Source: Micractinium sp. NFX-FRZ
Taxonomy: Eukaryota > Chlorophyta > Trebouxiophyceae > Chlorellales > Chlorellaceae
Assembly: GCA_029339195.1 (NCBI GenBank)
Contig: JAPTJF010000374.1
Span: forward strand, 1-63,806
Length of the DNA stretch: 63,806 nucleotides
Direction: 5' to 3'
A model generated the notes under the pieces. It ran no database searches and was not told where the DNA came from. It saw only the letters and a program-made list of their open reading frames with translations. Shown in pieces: positions 44,298-55,642 of this stretch. The first letter of the stretch is position 1, and each line of letters starts with the position of its first letter. A program made the translations under genes and the position numbers.

Positions 44298-47200
44298 TCA
44301 GTACTTGCGCTGCGGGCCTCCAAACAGCAGCAACTTCTTTCCCTTCCCCCCCTTGCTGTTGCCGCTGACCTGCAGGCCACCCAGCTGCTGCTGCACCCCA
44401 GCTGCCGCTTCCGAGCCGGCGGCTGCACCCCACGCGGAGGCGGCAGCGGGGGGCTTGGCGCCCCACACGCCGCGTGGGCCAGCTGGGGCCGCGGCTGCCG
44501 GGCCGCCGGGGCTGGTTCCGGCGAGGGGGGCAGCGCTGGGTGCGCTGGGTGCCTGGGTGGTGAGGGAGGGCCCGGTGGCAGCAAAACCGTCTCGGGCAAT
44601 CCGTGCAAAGCTGACCCCTGCCTGGGGAGGGGCAGGGGAAGGGGCTCCCTCGCCGCCGCCCTCCCCCTCATCACCCTCTGCTGCCCCTGCAGAGACACCT
44701 GCCGCCACAGCGGCAGCAGCGGCAGCGTCCTCTGCTGCCTCACGGTCCATTGCCGCCGGCAGCAGGCTGGCAGCTGGGAGCGGCATGGCCCGGAGCTCCG
44801 CCGCAGAGAGGCCCGTGTTGGCGGCCGCGGCGGCCGCAGCGGCCGCAGCTGCACGCTCCTGCTTCGCCCGCCGCGCCTCCTGCTTTGCACGCTGCGCACG
44901 CTTCTTCTCACGCTGCGCCAGCTCATCCGCAAAGGGAGCCAGGGCGCTGGGTGGCAGCAGGCCTGCAGGCGCACACACAAGGGGCGCACAAAGAGGGTCC
45001 AGGTTGGGTGGGCAGATAAAGGTCCAAGGCAAGGCAAGGCACATTGTACGTAAAAAGGGACAGCCACATGCCTTGATGTGAGGCTGGCGTGTGAGGAGGG
45101 GCACACTGGCGGCTGACGTGCTGCACACCCACAGCACGTCAAACATCACACAATGTAAAATCGTTCCAAGGGCCCCACTGGGCCTACGCGGCACCAGAGC
45201 ACCCGCCACCCTTGCATCAAGCCACCCAGGGGGTGGGGGCACCCACCTGCCTCTGTGGCCTGCGTGGCGCCGCTCGCCCTACCGCCCCTTCCCCAGCGAG
45301 ACTTTGGTAATAAAAATATATGAATACGAATGCACAAGCTCCTAGCCCATTCCAACACAACCCGGAAAGGCACCTGCCCGCCCACCCACCCACCGCTGAG
45401 GTCTGCCTCGCATAGCTTGAAGGTGGCGGTGAGCGGCAGGTGGCCCAGCACGCGCATGCGCCGCCGGCTGGACTCATCCTGGGTCACGTCCTCCACCTCC
45501 AGCACCTGCAGAGGCGCTCACCGGATGCACATGTAAATGTACATAGGCAGAGGCACCTACATGCGGCACATGTCAATGAAAGCAAATCAAAGCGAGCGGC
45601 ACTGCCTGGGCTCATCCCGAGTAACGTCCTCCACCTCCAACGCTTGCGCAGGCACATTGAAGCAGATGCACGCATGTGTACAGGCAGGGGCATGTGAGTG
45701 CCCAGTCGTCCTGGGTCACATTGCCCACCTCCAGCACCTGCCCATGATGTGGCTTGATCTGGGCAGCCACTGCCGGAGATGTAGGGCAGCCAGCTGCAGT
45801 ACAATGCCCACGCACCCAGCCAGCCAGCGGCAGCAACAGGGAAGTGCGAGAGCCCCACCTTGGCGCTGATGGTGGGTGGGCAGGCGGCGTAGGAGCCGTA
45901 GTGCGAGAGCAGCATGCGGAGGTTGAGGGGGGACAGGAAGAGCCACTGGCCGTCTGCAGCAGGCAGGGGGCGGGAGGGGAAACAGGGGGCGGATATTGGA
46001 TTGAGGCCCGCCAGCCATTAAGGAATCCTTCCTTAAAAGGCGTGCACTGCTGGCAGCCCAGCCCGAGCCACGTCAGCACCTACAGGGAGAAGGTTACACA
46101 ACAAGCATGCGCGTGTGGCTTGATGCAACTCCACATGAGTATCCTCCACGCACCGAGCACACCCCTAACATGTTTCAAGAAAGCTCACCCGCAGCTTGGT
46201 AGAAGTAATAATCTCCGCCCCCAGGGCCGCCGCCGCTGCCACCACTGCCAGCGCCGCCCGCGCCGGTGTCGGCCGGTGAGCTCCCCAGCATGCCCCCGCC
46301 TGACCTGACGCTGCTCGACAGCTCAGCCGCCCTAGCCGCCCCGCTGCCCGGGCCTGCCTGGCCGGCGGGGGAGCCAGCGCTGTCAGCGCCGGCCCCGCCG
46401 TGAGCCAAGATGGGCACAGCAGCTGTGGCGGGCTGGCGGTGTGGGCCGGCAGGGGGAGGGGCGCTGCTTGCCTCCTCTGCCGCTTCGTCGTCGCTGAACG
46501 CAGGCTCCGCCGCTGCTGCAGGCACCACCGCCGCTCCCGCCGCTCGAGCACGGCCGCCGCCGCCAGCACCGGCCACAGGGCGCACCGGGGGGGCAGCCGC
46601 AGCACCGCGCATGCTGCCACCGCCCGCTCCTCCAGGTGCTGCCATTGAGGCCAGGGAGGGGAAGGCTTCCTCCCGTGCCGCCGCCGCCGCCTGCTGCTCC
46701 CGCTGCACGGCGGCGGCGCTGAGGGCGGCGGTGGTGGCCCCCTTGACGGCGGCAGAGGCCTGCGCCCCCACCTCTTCTGGGCTCAGCAGGGCATCCTGAG
46801 CAGCAGCAAGGGGGGCAGCATAGTGGGTGGGAAGAGGAGGGCGCAAGAGGGAGCAAAGGGGGCAGATCGAGCTGAGCTGGTGGGTGGGTGGCGTAGTGGC
46901 GGGTCGGTGGTGGGACGGACAGTCATGGCCGCAGCATGCCCAGCCCAACCGTGGTACCAGTGCTTGCACAGCCAGCCCAACAACAGCAGCAGCAGCATCA
47001 CCACACACACAGCGGACAACAGTAGCCCACCTAAGCAGCCCCACCATAGCAGCGGCAGCCAGCGGCAGCGGCAACCGGGCACACAACGCCTGCACTCCGG
47101 TGAGCCCACCTGGGCCATGGGATCCGCCCCTTCCAGCAGCAGCCGCTGGCGGCGCTCCGCCGTGGCACGCGCACGTGCTGCCAGCGCATCGATGGCAGAG

Positions 47201-50200
47201 TAGATGTTGGGCGCCTCATATGCCGCCTCCAACCCGCCCTCAGCTGTGACCTGCGGAGAACACGGCGGGCACTGCCACGTCAATGGCTGCCGACGTGGCG
47301 ACAGCAGAGTGGCTGTTGGCGCCTTGTGCGCCGGCTGCAGCCCACGCTTGGCGGTGAATCAGGGACAAGCGATGGCAGAGAAGGTGATGGCAGGAGAGGG
47401 GACAGGTATGCCCAGGTTAAGACCTGCTGTGACACTAGGTTGCAACAGGAGGTGACCGGAGGGGAGGGAGGGGGTCGGGAGGAGGGCGGCGGCAGCAGGG
47501 GGTGCTGACATGACAGGGATTCAAACGAAGAAAAAAAAGGCGTGCAGGTGAGGCACGGGCGGCGCAGCCGGGCGGGACAATGGGGCAGCGCCCACGAGCC
47601 AGCAACAAGACCTCGCCAATGCAGGCAGCCAGAGCTGGGCCACACAAGGCACAACACTTTGGACAACAGGCAAGGCCGCGCCCACCTGAGCTGCGTGCTG
47701 CGCCAGGCGTTGTGCCTCCTCAACAAACATGGGGGTGGCGTCCCCAACCAGCGTGAACTTGCAGAAGCGGTTGCACGCTGTGCCCGCTGGGCCTGCTGCG
47801 CTGCCTCCCGGTGAACCTGGCGTGGCCGCAGCAGGCGCAGCGCTGCCCCTTCCACCCGATCCAGCCCAGCTGGTTGCCCGCTTCCCGGCATCCTCACCAC
47901 CACCATCCACCCCTGCCGCCTGCCGCGGCCGGCCCTTGCCAGGGCTGCCCGGGCCTGCAGCAGCCCCACTCTGCTGCTGCTGCTGCTGGCCGGAGCTGGC
48001 TGGGCCTGGCTGGGCCTGCCCCAGGCCGACGGCCTGAGGGATGATGCTGTCCTTGGGCCGGCGCAGCAGCTGGAAGGTGGCGGTGTGGCCCACCCCCGGC
48101 GCCTCCACTCGGTGCACCTGCACCAGCCGAAGCTCACGGGCGGCGATCTGCGGGCAGCAGGGGCGGGATAGCAGCAGCAGGGGTAAGAGGAGTATCAGCC
48201 CAGCTGGCAGGCGGCAATCTGAGGGCGGCTGGCGGGCAGTGAGGGGGAGATTGGGTAGGGCCCTGGGCCGTGGGGACTGCAGGGAGGGCAGGCGGGGGTG
48301 GGAGGTGCAGCGGCGGGGTGCACAGTGACGTGTGCAGGTAGGCAGACCGGCAGAGGGCTCAGCAGCGGGGGCCCGAGGCATGAGACGCAGCAGCGCACGC
48401 GGTCACAGGCAGGGCTCTAAGCAGGCTTCACGAAGCTGCCTTTGCAGCTGCCAGGGGCCAGGTACAAGTGTGCTCGCGGCTGCGGGAGCGCCATGCCCAC
48501 ACAGAGAAACAAAGCCATGCTCCTATCCTCCACAGGCCAGGCACATGGCACGACAGGCATGCACCCTCCCAAAGAGAAGCAGGGCGGGCCACCTGGGTGT
48601 GGCACAGTTCGTAGCACAGCCTGTGGCACAGTCTGTAACATAGCACAGAGTCGAAAAGTCAGGAAGCAAGTCAGCAAGTCAAGGAAGCAAGAGCAGATCT
48701 GGGGACCCTGGCACACCTGGGTGTAGCACAGCGGGCACGGCGCGCTCTTGCGCAGCTCAGGCCCTCCGTGGTTGACCAGGTGCCCCACGATGGCTGGGAA
48801 GGAAAACACGTGGCCGCAGGGGGTGATCTGCAGTGGGTGTGGATGAGGCAGGGAAGCGCAGGGGGAAGGTGGATGACACGTGTCACCCGGTACGTCACAG
48901 TGGTGCACTGGACAGGGGGAAGCAGTGCAATGGGCGCAGGGGGCGATTTGCAGTGTGTGGATTGGCGGGTAGGTGGGACGGAGTCCAGGGCGCAGCGCAA
49001 CGAAGGGGCGGGAGCAGGTAGGGATGGGAGGAGGTCAGGTTGATGCGCAATATTTGTGAAAAAGAAAAGATATGTCAAAAGTGCATGCAGGAGCTAGCAG
49101 CTCAAGCTGGCAGAGGTGGCAGCTCAATAAAAAAGCAGGCAAAGGGGCGCATGCACAAGGAAACAAGACAGCAGGGAGCAGAAGCACGTGGGACCGACCT
49201 GGGGGCAGAAGGGGCGCTCATCCAGCGTGATGGGGCAGCGCACCGGCTGGACGCTCAGCATCTCCACCTGCACGCCGACACACACACAGGCGCCAGGTAA
49301 GGAGGAGGACAATCCCATGTGTGCTGCTCTGAGCTGCCGTTGGAGTGGACACTCAACACATGGCGCGTGGTGCCCACGAAGGCACAGGCTGCAGCCTTTC
49401 AGCGCCCTGCTCACAACACGAATACCCGCACAAACCACCGGCCTGCCACTGCATGCGTCACAAGGCTGCCACATCGGTGCCACCCCTCCCCCCCACCTGC
49501 ACCACGTCCTCCCACTCCAGCATCCGGTCGGCATCGGTCTCAAACCGGCGCGAGTCCATGGCATCCGACACCAGGAAACGGAAGTTGGCCTGCAGGGGGT
49601 GGATGCCGCAGGGGCGTGGATGGAGGGTGGTGGGACGGCGCAGGAGCAGGGATCAGGGCAGGGTGGGGGCAGGTGAGGAGGCGCAGGGTCGCACACCGAG
49701 CTGCCAGCTTTTAAGCTTGCAGGCAGCAAGGCAGGCGGGAGCGGAGCCACCCCAGCGGCACCCCAACAGGAGCCCACCTTGCCACACAGACGCATGTGCA
49801 CATCCAGCTGCACCACCCGCCCGCCTCTGCACTTGCCTGCAGGAACTTGTTGCGATCGTACGGCTGCGGCTTGGGAGGCGGGCGCCGCGGCGGTCCCCGC
49901 CCGCCGCCCCCTCGCCCGCCTCCCCTGCCGCCGCCGCCGCCTCGCCCGCCGCGCCCGTCGCCCTCCCGCCTGCTCTGGAAGCCCAGCAGGTGGTTGGCAG
50001 AGAGGTACCCCTTCCTGCCGGGGCTGCTCCCCATCACTCCGCCCTCGGCCTGCCGGCTGCCGCCGCCGCCGGCAAGAGCAGCGGCAATGGGGCGGGATGC
50101 CCCGGCATCGTCTGACTGCTGCCGCGCGCCGCCGCCCCGCCCGCCGCCGCCGCCGCCTCGTCCGTGCTGCGGGCGGGGGCCAGACGTGCTGGAGGCACCA

Positions 50201-50556
50201 GCGCCTGTGCCGCCGCTGCCGAAGCCTCCGCCGCCGCCGCTCCCTCGGGCTTGGAGCTCGCGAGAGAGGCCGCCACGGCCCCTGCCACCCCGCCCTCCAC
50301 CCCCGTCTCGTCCGCCACCGCTCCCATGCCGCGCCGGGCCTCCCGCCGGGCCTATGTCCTGCCCTGCGGTGGGCACCGCCCCACCGCCGCCGCTGCCGAT
50401 TGCGTTGCCGCCGCCATCGCCTGGCGTGAAACTTGCTGCTTGAGCACTGAGTGCCCCGCCGCTGCTGAATCCATGTTGGAGAGCTTCCGCTGCTTGCGCC
50501 CCGCGCTCTGAGAGGTGTGCTGCTGGTTCTGTGCCGCTGAGAGGCTTAATGTTCAT
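44298..50556 (-). CDS. RNF10-like protein with degenerate RING
   Basis: Ten exons: 49837-50556, 49497-49589, 49199-49267, 48717-48827, 47686-48147, 47110-47250, 46189-46795, 45859-45953, 45394-45505 and 44298-44962. They give 1024 residues with closed phases. The order of motifs matches RNF10 proteins: a Gly/Arg-rich N-terminus, PYDRNKFLQANFRFLVSDAM, a RING region, DYYFYQAADGQWLFLSPLN, HYGSYAACPPTISAKVLEVE, GHLPLTATFKLCEADL, and a coiled basic helix LAQREKKRAQRAKQEARRAK near the C-terminus. The RING reads CPITLDERPFCPQITPCGHV then FSFPAIVGHL and CPLC. The second, fifth and sixth zinc-binding Cys positions are replaced, so E3 activity is doubtful. Intron 1 has a GC donor (CAG|GCAAGT at 49836). 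Several introns contain decayed exon copies. Confidence 0.87.
45590..45760 (-). repeat. Two decayed copies of RNF10-like exon 9 start
   Basis: On minus, the exon start CTGCAGGTGCTGGAGGTGGA (45510 downwards) is echoed at about 45605-45655 (GCGCAAGCGTTGGAGGTGGA, then GGACGTTACTCGGGATGAG). It is echoed again at about 45703-45750 (GGGCAGGTGCTGGAGGTGGG, then CAATGTGACCCAGGACGA). Unit length is about 115 bp, and the intron flank (GATGCAC...GTACA...GGCAG) is repeated as well. Confidence 0.92.
47280..47350 (-). repeat. Weak copy of RNF10-like exon 6 start
   Basis: On plus, TGCCGACGTGGCGACAGCAG then AGTGG CTGTTGGCGCC resembles the true exon segment TGCCAGCGCATCGATGGCAG then AGTAGATGTTGGGCGCC about 110 bp away. 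Divergence is high. Confidence 0.5.
48589..48970 (-). repeat. Decayed copies flanking RNF10-like exon 4 on both sides
   Basis: Downstream on minus, CTGTGCCACACCCAGGTGGC (48589-48608) copies the exon end TGTGCTACACCCAG|GTGTGC. Upstream, plus-strand GCGCAGGGGGCGATTTGCAG (48935-48954) copies the exon start and acceptor CCGCAGGGGGTGATCTGCAG at 48814. So both junctions of one exon have been duplicated outward. Confidence 0.85.
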
Positions 50557-51047
50557 ATACAAGCTCCGCTAGGGCTCAGGCTGCAGCGTGGGCGGGATGC
50601 GCCGGCTGCAATGTCGAGATCAGTTGATGCGGCGGATATCGAGGCAGGCAGGAAGGGAGATCAGAGAGTCCGAAAGGGTGATCGTTCAGAGAGGTGGGGC
50701 TCTTGTGCTGCCGACACCGTCAGGCAGCAATGTCCGGTTGCTGTCCCTGGCCGGGGGACCGCAGATGAGAGCGGCAGCACCGCTGTCATCCAGGTGGGCA
50801 GACAGCAGGGCTCCTAAGCTCATCGGCACTAAGGCCTCAATTTAGGCCTGGGTGATTTAGATCGCCGTCTGGGCAGCATCACAGCAACTGACAAGAGCAG
50901 GCCGGGCAGTGGGCAGGCATTGCTTGCAGCCTTGCGATCGCAGCGAGCCAGAGCTCGGCAAGTCATCAGAAGGATAGGGGGCGCAGCGGGAGCGCTTGTG
51001 CCGGGTGGCAAGCCCCCTCCCTAAAAACAGCAGCACTGCAGCCAGCT
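50557..51047. promoter_or_regulatory. Divergent promoter region between RNF10-like and p24 genes
   Basis: 491 bp lie between two ATGs transcribed away from each other. No TATA box or named motif recognised. Assignment by position. Confidence 0.5.
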
Positions 51048-54000
51048 ATGGGCTCGCTACCTCGCGGCGCCGACTCGCGGCGCTACCTTGCAATGCTGCT
51101 GGTGGCGATGGTAGCGCTCCTGGGCGCTGCGCAGGCCTACGAGTTTGACATGGTGGGTTGGCGGCGGTGGCGGCAGACTGCGGCGCTGCCTGGCTGCCAG
51201 TGCTACAATCGCCGCTGCACTCTTCCTGCTGTTGAAGCCAAGTCGCTACAACTGTATGCACCAGCAGTGACTACACCCGGGGCAATGCCTCCCCACTGCA
51301 CCACCACCCCCTGCCGCCCCGCCCCGCCCTCCCGCCCCGCCGCACGCTGCCTCACCTCCTCACCTCTCTCTCCCCTGGTGCCTGTCCCTGTGCCCGCTGC
51401 TGCTGCTGCTGCCCCTCGCCTCGCTGCGCTGCAGGTGTTTCAGACCAAGTGTGTGATGGAGGATGTGAATGAGCATGAGGAGGTGACGGGCAACTTTGCT
51501 GCCTTCTCAAAGGATCACCACGACCAGCCGGTCATCATTGACGTGCGGGTGAGCGCCTCCTGAATAAGTTGAATGCATGAGTTCATTGAATGAGTGCCGT
51601 GGTCCAGGTCGGGGTCTGGGTTCCACGCCTGTAGCGCACCTGCAGCGGGAGCAGCAGCAGCGGCGGGGTGGAGTGGGGGCGCAGCGGGGGTGTGGTGGGG
51701 GGCGCGGGTGGCGGTGGGGTGCAGTGGGGTGCAACGGGGGTGCTGTGGAGTTCAGTGGGATCAAGACCCGGGGTGGCAGCACCCGCGCCGTACTGCCCAC
51801 CTTCTCCCCTCCCTGCTGGGTGGTCCAAGTCTCTGGAGGGACCCAACTGTGAGGTCGCTCCTTCCCGAGGGCAGACTGCCGTCAGCACCGGGCCACCCCC
51901 TCACTCCCTACCCCACCCCTGCTATCGCCCCTCCCCCCTGCCTCGTGTCAAAACACACAGTTTGAGGACCCCAACGGCGCGCTGGTGTTCGAGCGGCATG
52001 GGGCGTCGGATGGCGACTTCCACTTCACCTCTGCGGGGGAGGGGGAGTACAAGCTGTGCTTCACTGCCAAGGGTGAGGCAGGCGGAGTGGGAGGGGGGCT
52101 GTGCCAAGGGCGGTCGGGGGTATGAACGGGATGGCTGGCTCTGCTGTCGGTGGGAGCAGAAGAAGAAGAAGAAGAAGAAGAAGAAGAAGAAGAAGAAGAA
52201 GAAGCACATTGTCGAGGAAAGCACAGGGAATCGCGCCACAGGCACCCGCCTGCCAGCCACACCCGCACCCGTCCTCCCCCCCTCCCCCCACTCTGCGCCC
52301 ACATCTGCGCGAGGTGCCTGCCTACCGCATACCAACCCACCCATTGCCACCCTCCTCTGCCTGCGCTGCAAACCACCAGGGGCACCTGCATCGAACTCAC
52401 ACACCCATGCCGTGCCCCCACCTCACCCAATCTTAAGAATGGTGCCGTGCCCCCGCCTCACCCATGCCGCGCCCGCTCCACCCAATCCAAAACATGTTGC
52501 CGTGCCCCCGCCTCACCCGTGCCGTGCCCCCACCCTACCTCGCCCCCTCTCCCGCAGACTACCACACTGCGCAGGGCACCCGCATCCGCATGAAGTGGAC
52601 CACGGGGGCGGAGGCGCACGACTGGGAGGCGGTGGCCAAGAAGGACAACCTCAACGTCATCCAGGTGGGTGCCGTGTGTCTCTGTGTTGTGGCAGCCTGT
52701 GTACGTCTCAGGGAGCAAGTGGGATTGGGGGCGGGGGGCGGTGGCCAAGAAGGACAACCTCAACGTCATCCAGGTGGGTGGGTTCCCTCCCTTCTCACGT
52801 CTCAGGAAGAAGTGTTCGCTCATCCGAGGAGCTATGTGGGATGGAAAGCTGCCTTGGGAGGGTGGGAGGCGGTGGTTAAGAAGGACAAGCTCAATGTCAT
52901 CCAGGTGGGTGCCGTGTGTGTGTGTTGTGACAGCCTGTGTACGTCTCAGGGAGCAAGTGGGATTGGGAGCGGGGGGCGGTGGCCAAGAAGGACAACCTCA
53001 ACGTCATCCAGGTGGGTGCCGTGTGCATGTGTGTGTCTGTTGTGGCAGCCTTTTTATGATGCATGGAGTTGGAATTGGGAGCGGGGGCCGGTGGTATGAC
53101 AGGGCAACCTCAACGTCATCCAGATGGGGTGCCACGTCACGCTGTGTTGGCAAGGAGCACAGGGTGTGTGGGCAGAGCGGTTGGGCTCATGGGAGGGGTG
53201 GCCCTGGCTGAGGAGGGCAGCTTGGGCATCATCCAGGCAGGGAGGGGTTTGGTGCTTGATCTGCCTAACAGGTGCTGGCATGCGTGGACCATGTGTGCGT
53301 GTGTTGTGGCACTGGCCTGCCCTGCTTCCTCTGCTCCCGCCTGCTGCCCCTCACGCCCCACGTGCATGCAGGGGCTGCAGAGGAGGGCGCGAATGGGTAG
53401 GTTGAGAGGGCTTTCCATCCTACTCTCCCGCCTCCTTCCATGATCAAGTAGGCCCCGAAAACTGTGCACCACGTGGCCACCCTGCCGGTGGTCACGTGGC
53501 CACCCTGCCGGTGGTCACGTGGTGCACAGTTTTCGGGGCCTACTTGATCATGGAAGGAGGCGGGAGAGTAGGATGGAAAGCCCTCTCAACCGCCCCTCTC
53601 TCTCCTCGCGGTGCACCTGCACCTAGCAGCACCACTCTGCCGCCCACTGCCACCTAAAGGTGGAGATACCTTGGCTCCATAGCTGCAGCAGGTTCCTGAA
53701 GCTGCCTCCCGCCCAACCTACGCACACCCCTCTCACCCCTGCCTCACTGTCTCTTTTTCACGCTCTTTGCTTTCCTCAGACGGAGATGCGTCGGCTGGAG
53801 CAGATTGTGCAGACGATCCACCTGGAGCTGCAGAGCATCCGGCGCAAGGAGGAGCGCATGCGCGACATCAACGGTGGGTGGCTGGGTGGGTGGGGAGAGC
53901 CTGATGTTTGGTTGGGGGTCAGGCGAGAGCATCCTTTGGGGGCAGTGAAGTGGTGAGCATGAGGGGCTGCAAGTCAAATGAAAGTGGGGTGAAGGGCACG

Positions 54001-54652
54001 CTCATCAACAATGCCGCCTTGTTGGGCGGTTAGAGGCCAGAGAGTGGGAATGGGGGAGAGGAGGAGGGGTGTTTGAGCGGGTGGGTTCCCAGCGCTGCAC
54101 CGCCGGTACCGCCCGCCGGCCCTGGTTGCCACGTCCTTCCACTCCCTCCCTCCTGTTGCCACCGCCATATCTCTATCTACCTGCAGAGGCGACGAACAAC
54201 CGGGTGGCGTGGTTCAACATCGCTGCAGCCCTCACCTGCTGCGGTCTCTGCGGCTGGCAGCTGTGGTATCTCAACAAGGTGGGTGGGGGTGGAAGAGGAG
54301 GGCTGGGGGCGGTGCACAGGAGGGGCAGCAGTACTGGTGTAAGGGTGAGAAAGGGGCTGGTGCCCGGCATGGCATCATCTGTGAAACAGGGGGCACAGGT
54401 GGAGGAGGCACCTTGGTGTGGTGTAGTGTGTCAAGGGTGGGCAGGATCCGTGTTGGTCAGCAGGGGATGGAAGAGTGGCTGTTGTTGCAGGCCCCGGAAG
54501 GTGTGGAACCTGAAGCAGGGCCCGGGGGGCAGACGGGACAACAAGCGAGCTCCAGGTGCTTACAGCCCACCTCCCTCCCCGACACCTCCTGAGCCATCTG
54601 CACTGACCCCCTCCCCGCCCTGCAGTTCTTCAAGCGGAAGAAGGTGCTCTGA
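51048..54652 (+). CDS. p24/TMED family ER-Golgi cargo receptor
   Basis: Seven exons: 51048-51152, 51435-51548, 51961-52072, 52558-52664, 53780-53873, 54187-54278 and 54626-54652. They give 216 residues, the usual p24 length. The order is: signal peptide (LAMLLVAMVALLGAAQA); GOLD domain with its two conserved Cys (TKCVMEDV and YKLCFTAK); coiled coil (EMRRLEQIVQTIHLELQ and IRRKEERMRDIN); NNRVAWFNIAAALTCCGLCG transmembrane segment; and cytosolic tail FFKRKKVL. The tail has both the FF motif for COPII export and a C-terminal KKXX dilysine for COPI retrieval. p24 proteins cycle in COPI/COPII vesicles as cargo adaptors. Intron 3 carries a GAA run. Intron 4 carries a six-copy exon-end array and a long hairpin. 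Confidence 0.93.
52159..52205. repeat. (GAA)n microsatellite in p24 intron 3
   Basis: About 15 uninterrupted GAA triplets, wholly intronic. Confidence 0.97.
52631..53245 (+). repeat. Six-copy tandem array of p24 exon 4 end plus donor
   Basis: The exon end GGTGGCCAAGAAGGACAACC then TCAACGTCATCCAG|GTGGGT starts at 52631 and recurs at 52740, 52871, 52978 and 53090 with few changes. A weak sixth copy starts near 53197. Unit lengths are 107-131 bp. The first four copies keep CAG|GTGGGT. Only the first is joined to the upstream coding frame. Confidence 0.95.
53400..53591. repeat. Long perfect inverted repeat (hairpin) in p24 intron 4
   Basis: Arms of about 76 bp (53400-53475 and 53516-53591) are exact reverse complements, starting GTTGAGAGGGCTTTCC and ending GGAAAGCCCTCTCAAC. 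The ~40-bp spacer holds two tandem copies of a CACGTGGCCACCCTGCCGGT unit. In the pre-mRNA this would fold into a long double-stranded stem. Confidence 0.95.
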
Positions 54653-55287
54653 GCTGGCGTGCCTGCCCGCCTTTCTTAGCCACACAATTCTGTGTCGGGC
54701 AGCGCGGGAGCAGCTGCACAGGCGCTCAGCTCTTCCGCTTGCTTGCAGCAGCCGGCCGGTTGGGCGTGCACCCACGACAGCCCAGCAGCGCCTGTTGCGG
54801 CACCGGCTACATAGGGTGCCGGCATGCGCTGCCAGCACAAGCAGCCAGCGGGCCCCCTCCTGCTGCCTCCTGCTGTGACAGGCAGGGGCAGCGCACTGGC
54901 GCATGCCGCCCGACTCGTGACGCCGCTGTGCGCGCTTGCTTACAACCTGGCAGCGTGCAAATGCAATAGCAGCCAGATGCAACAGTGCCTGTTCAGAGCG
55001 CCTTAAAAGCAAGGGGGCGAGGCAGAGGGCGGGTGTGAAGGGTCACTGGGAGCACGAGGAGGCCTAGGCCTGTTGTTCTTCAAACGGTGCGTGCCGAGAG
55101 AAGAGGAGGGAGGAAGAAGAGGGAGGGAGGGAGTGAAGAGGGAGGGCCAAGAGAAGGTGGGTGAGGCTGGCACGGGGGCTTAGCATGCGGGTCACTTGGG
55201 TTGGGGCTCCTGGGCCCAGGCTGAAGCATCTGGCGGTGGCACCAGGTCCTTGCCCAGTCACTGCCCACAGGCCAGCGTGCCATGCTA
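54653..55287. other. Convergent intergenic region
   Basis: 3' flanks of the p24 gene (+) and of the CPVC protein gene (-). GGAGGGAGG purine runs lie at 55103-55145. No gene recognised. Confidence 0.5.
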
Positions 55288-55642
55288 CTACTTGCTGCTG
55301 CTGCTGCTGCCCGCCTTCTTTCTGGGGGCTCCTGCCGCCTTGCCGTTGCTCTGCACCGGCGCCGGGGCCTTGGACACGCCTCCTGCTGCTTTCTTGGCTG
55401 CATGGCGCGCGGCGGCCGCAGCGGCTGCCGCAGCCAGCGCCGCTGGGGCGTTGGCTGCCAAGAAGGAGCCCACACATACTGGGCACACCATGTCGCCGGG
55501 GTCTACAGCGTTAGGGTTTTTCTAATCGGAAGAACAGCCAGGGAGTGAGGCAGCAGGCAGCACGAGGCCTCGAACAAAGTTGGCGGCCCACTCACCCTCT
55601 TCACCAGCTGCCCGAGGTGCGATCCGAGCGATGACTGGGACC
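55288..55642 (-). CDS. Small basic Ala/Lys-rich protein with CPVC motif (5' part missing)
   Basis: The last exon, 55288-55521, encodes KNPNAVDPGDMVCPVCVGSF, a poly-Ala helix, AARHAAKKAAGG and a Ser/Lys tail ending GAPRKKAGSSSSSK. An upstream exon at 55596-55642 (SLGSHLGQLVKR) joins in phase 0 through GTGAGT...TTAG. Further 5' exons and the start codon were not found. If translation begins at the internal Met, a 67-residue protein results (55288-55491). A single CxxC pair suggests at most half a zinc site unless it dimerises. Function unknown; the model is tentative. Confidence 0.4.
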
